Shown here piece by piece: positions 30,619 to 32,083 of a stretch of DNA of 32,083 nt. The notes below the pieces were generated by a model. The model was not told where the DNA came from. It ran no database searches and saw only the letters and a list, made by a program, of their open reading frames with translations. Source of the DNA: an uncultured Blautia sp. (GTDB taxonomy: Bacteria; Bacillota; Clostridia; Lachnospirales; Lachnospiraceae); assembly GCA_900547685.1 (NCBI GenBank), contig URHS01000027.1, positions 1-32,083 on the forward strand, in the 5' to 3' direction. A program made the position numbers and the translations under genes. How positions within the stretch are numbered: the stretch's first letter is position 1; each line of letters begins with the position of its first letter.

Positions 30619-32083
30619 CAGCTAATTCCTCCTCTGATAACTGTGACATGGCAATCTGGCGATATACATCACAGGATTTCAAAAGCTCCTTATGAGTTCC
30701 CTGTCCTACTACATGACCTTCATCTAAGACTAAAATCTTATCTGCATGAAGAATGGTACTGATTCTCTGCGCTACAATTAATGTAGTGGCATCCTTTGTT
30801 TCTTTTTTCAATGCCCTTCGCAATACCACATCTGTCTTATAATCCAATGCAGAAAAACTATCATCAAAAATATAAATCTCCGGATTTTTTGCAATGGCTC
30901 TTGCAATAGATAATCTCTGCTTCTGTCCACCGGAAACGTTAGTTCCTCCCTGTGCAATAACTGACTGCACACCATCTTCTTTTTCTTCTATAAAATCCCA
31001 TGCCTGTGCAATTTCCGCCGCTCTTTGTACTTCTGCTTCTGTGACATTTTCTTTTCCATAGCGAATATTGGAATCGATGGTGCCGGAAAATAAAACACCT
31101 TTTTGCGGCACATATCCAATTCGTTTTCTTAATTCATGTAAAGGCATCTGCCGGATATCCACGCCATCCACCAAAATTTTCCCTTCTGTTACATCAAAAA
31201 ATCTTGGAATAAGATTCACCAGTGTACTTTTACCACTTCCTGTACTTCCAATAAATGCAACCGTTTCTCCTTTATTGGCAGAAAAAGTAATATCTGTAAG
31301 AGATTTTCCATCCGCACCCGGATATGCAAATCCTACATGTTCAAAAACAACTTCACCTTTCTGTTCTGCTTTTGGCTGTACCAGAATTTCTCCATTTTTA
31401 ATACTGACTTCTGTTTCCATAATCTCATTAATACGTTTTGCTGCTACATTTGCTCTTGGAATCATAATAGACATCATGGTAATCATCAAAAATGCCATAA
31501 TAATCTGCATTGCATACTGCATAAATGCCATCATATTACCTACCTGCATATTTCCCGCATCTACGGCATGAGAACCATTCCATACAATTAAAACCGTAAT
31601 GGCGTTCATCAAAAGCATCATAAACGGCATCATAAATGTCATGCAGCGGTTTACAAAAAGATTTGTCTTTGTCAGTTTCGCATTGGCATCTTCAAAACGT
31701 TTTTCCTCATGTTTTTCTCTGCTGAAAGCTCGAATAACCGGTACACCGGTAAGAATTTCTCTCGCTACTAAATTCAGCTCATCAATGAAATACTGAAGCT
31801 TTGTAAATTTCGGCATAACAAGTTTAAACACAAGAAAAACAAAAAGCGTAATTACAACTACTGCCAGCGCCAAAATCCATGTCATAGATGCGTCTGTCTG
31901 GAACACCTTATACACACCGCCAATTCCCAAAATCGGCGCATACAAAACAATACGAAACAGCATAGTAAACAGCATTTGTACCTGCTGCACGTCATTGGTA
32001 CTTCTTGTAATTAAAGAAGCAATGGAAAAGTGATTTAATTCCTCTCCTGAAAAAGAAATAACTTTGCGGTAAATATTATTTCT
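30611..32083 (-). CDS. Heterodimeric ABC exporter, first subunit (degenerate Walker B), N-terminus off window
   Basis: The frame is open to the right edge, so the start is outside; 490 codons are visible. The edge sequence reads into the transmembrane domain with SLITRSTNDVQQVQ, a typical intracellular-loop motif. The nucleotide-binding domain has Walker A GSTGSGKST, signature VSGGQ and Walker B IYIFDDSFS, where Asp replaces the catalytic Glu. With the partner's ISQGQ signature this makes one degenerate and one working ATP site, the pattern of TM287/288 and LmrCD exporters. It overlaps the second subunit by eight bases (translational coupling). A GTG near 31990 is internal, not a start. Confidence 0.92.
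   Translation of the reverse strand, partial: RNNIYRKVISFSGEELNHFSIASLITRSTNDVQQVQMLFTMLFRIVLYAPILGIGGVYKVFQTDASMTWILALAVVVITLFVFLVFKLVMPKFTKLQYFIDELNLVAREILTGVPVIRAFSREKHEEKRFEDANAKLTKTNLFVNRCMTFMMPFMMLLMNAITVLIVWNGSHAVDAGNMQVGNMMAFMQYAMQIIMAFLMITMMSIMIPRANVAAKRINEIMETEVSIKNGEILVQPKAEQKGEVVFEHVGFAYPGADGKSLTDITFSANKGETVAFIGSTGSGKSTLVNLIPRFFDVTEGKILVDGVDIRQMPLHELRKRIGYVPQKGVLFSGTIDSNIRYGKENVTEAEVQRAAEIAQAWDFIEEKEDGVQSVIAQGGTNVSGGQKQRLSIARAIAKNPEIYIFDDSFSALDYKTDVVLRRALKKETKDATTLIVAQRISTILHADKILVLDEGHVVGQGTHKELLKSCDVYRQIAMSQLSEEELADE

Noticed and set aside
31337..31591. Plus-strand frames opposite the ABC transporter genes
   Set aside because: They are antisense shadows of strongly supported ABC exporter coding sequence.

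Overview
The window looks like a chromosomal segment of a low-GC, Gram-positive, anaerobic Clostridia member, most likely a gut Lachnospiraceae (Blautia / Ruminococcus torques-gnavus type). The grounds are A/T-rich codon use, strong AGGAGG ribosome binding sites, an era-recO pair, a huge mucin-type GH84 surface glycosidase with choline-binding-like wall repeats, a SigI/RsgI pair, and a ferredoxin-based amino-acid fermentation cluster. The genus is an inference. No rRNA, tRNA, CRISPR array, transposase or phage gene was seen. No gene-free gap exceeds 300 bases; the largest is 5394-5676.

Layout. 1-5393 (minus): 1797 N-terminal residues of a secreted, modular GH84 beta-N-acetylglucosaminidase whose C-terminal wall-binding repeats run off the left edge. 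5677-10255 (minus): a housekeeping operon, M16C peptidase - era - recO, with overlapping or nearly abutting genes and a terminator. 10363-11004 (minus): a separate orotate-phosphoribosyltransferase-like gene.

11196-20902 (minus) is the most coherent metabolic module: an IclR regulator; a Leu/Val/Phe-dehydrogenase-like enzyme; a terminator-like hairpin; then MFS transporter - ferredoxin - VorB-type alpha, TPP beta and gamma subunits of a 2-oxoacid:ferredoxin oxidoreductase - ADP-forming acyl-CoA synthetase - BCCT transporter. Read together: an amino acid is imported, oxidatively deaminated to its 2-oxoacid (NADH), decarboxylated to acyl-CoA (reduced ferredoxin), and the thioester is cashed in for ATP with excretion of the acid. 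This is the peptide-fermentation logic known from Pyrococcus-type archaea. The dehydrogenase promoter is covered by a cluster of GTTCT/AGAAC inverted repeats that look like the operator of the adjacent IclR protein. A nitroreductase and a GNAT acetyltransferase lie just upstream of iclR and may share its transcript.

22116-24143 (plus): a wall-anchored LRR / InlB-B / Ig-like protein followed by shikimate kinase, closed by a bidirectional terminator. 24217-28664 (minus): a six-gene cluster of VTC polyphosphate-polymerase-like domain, DUF4956, metallo-beta-lactamase lipoprotein, DUF4956, SigI and an RsgI-like anti-sigma with an acidic tail. As written here the VTC gene carries a frameshift at an A7 run and the lipoprotein gene carries an in-frame TAG. 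28792-end (minus): an asymmetric heterodimeric ABC exporter, whose first subunit is cut by the right edge.

The two strongest candidates for an under-described system are the IclR-controlled amino-acid oxidation cluster and the VTC/DUF4956/MBL/SigI-RsgI cluster. Both assignments rest on motif reading only.
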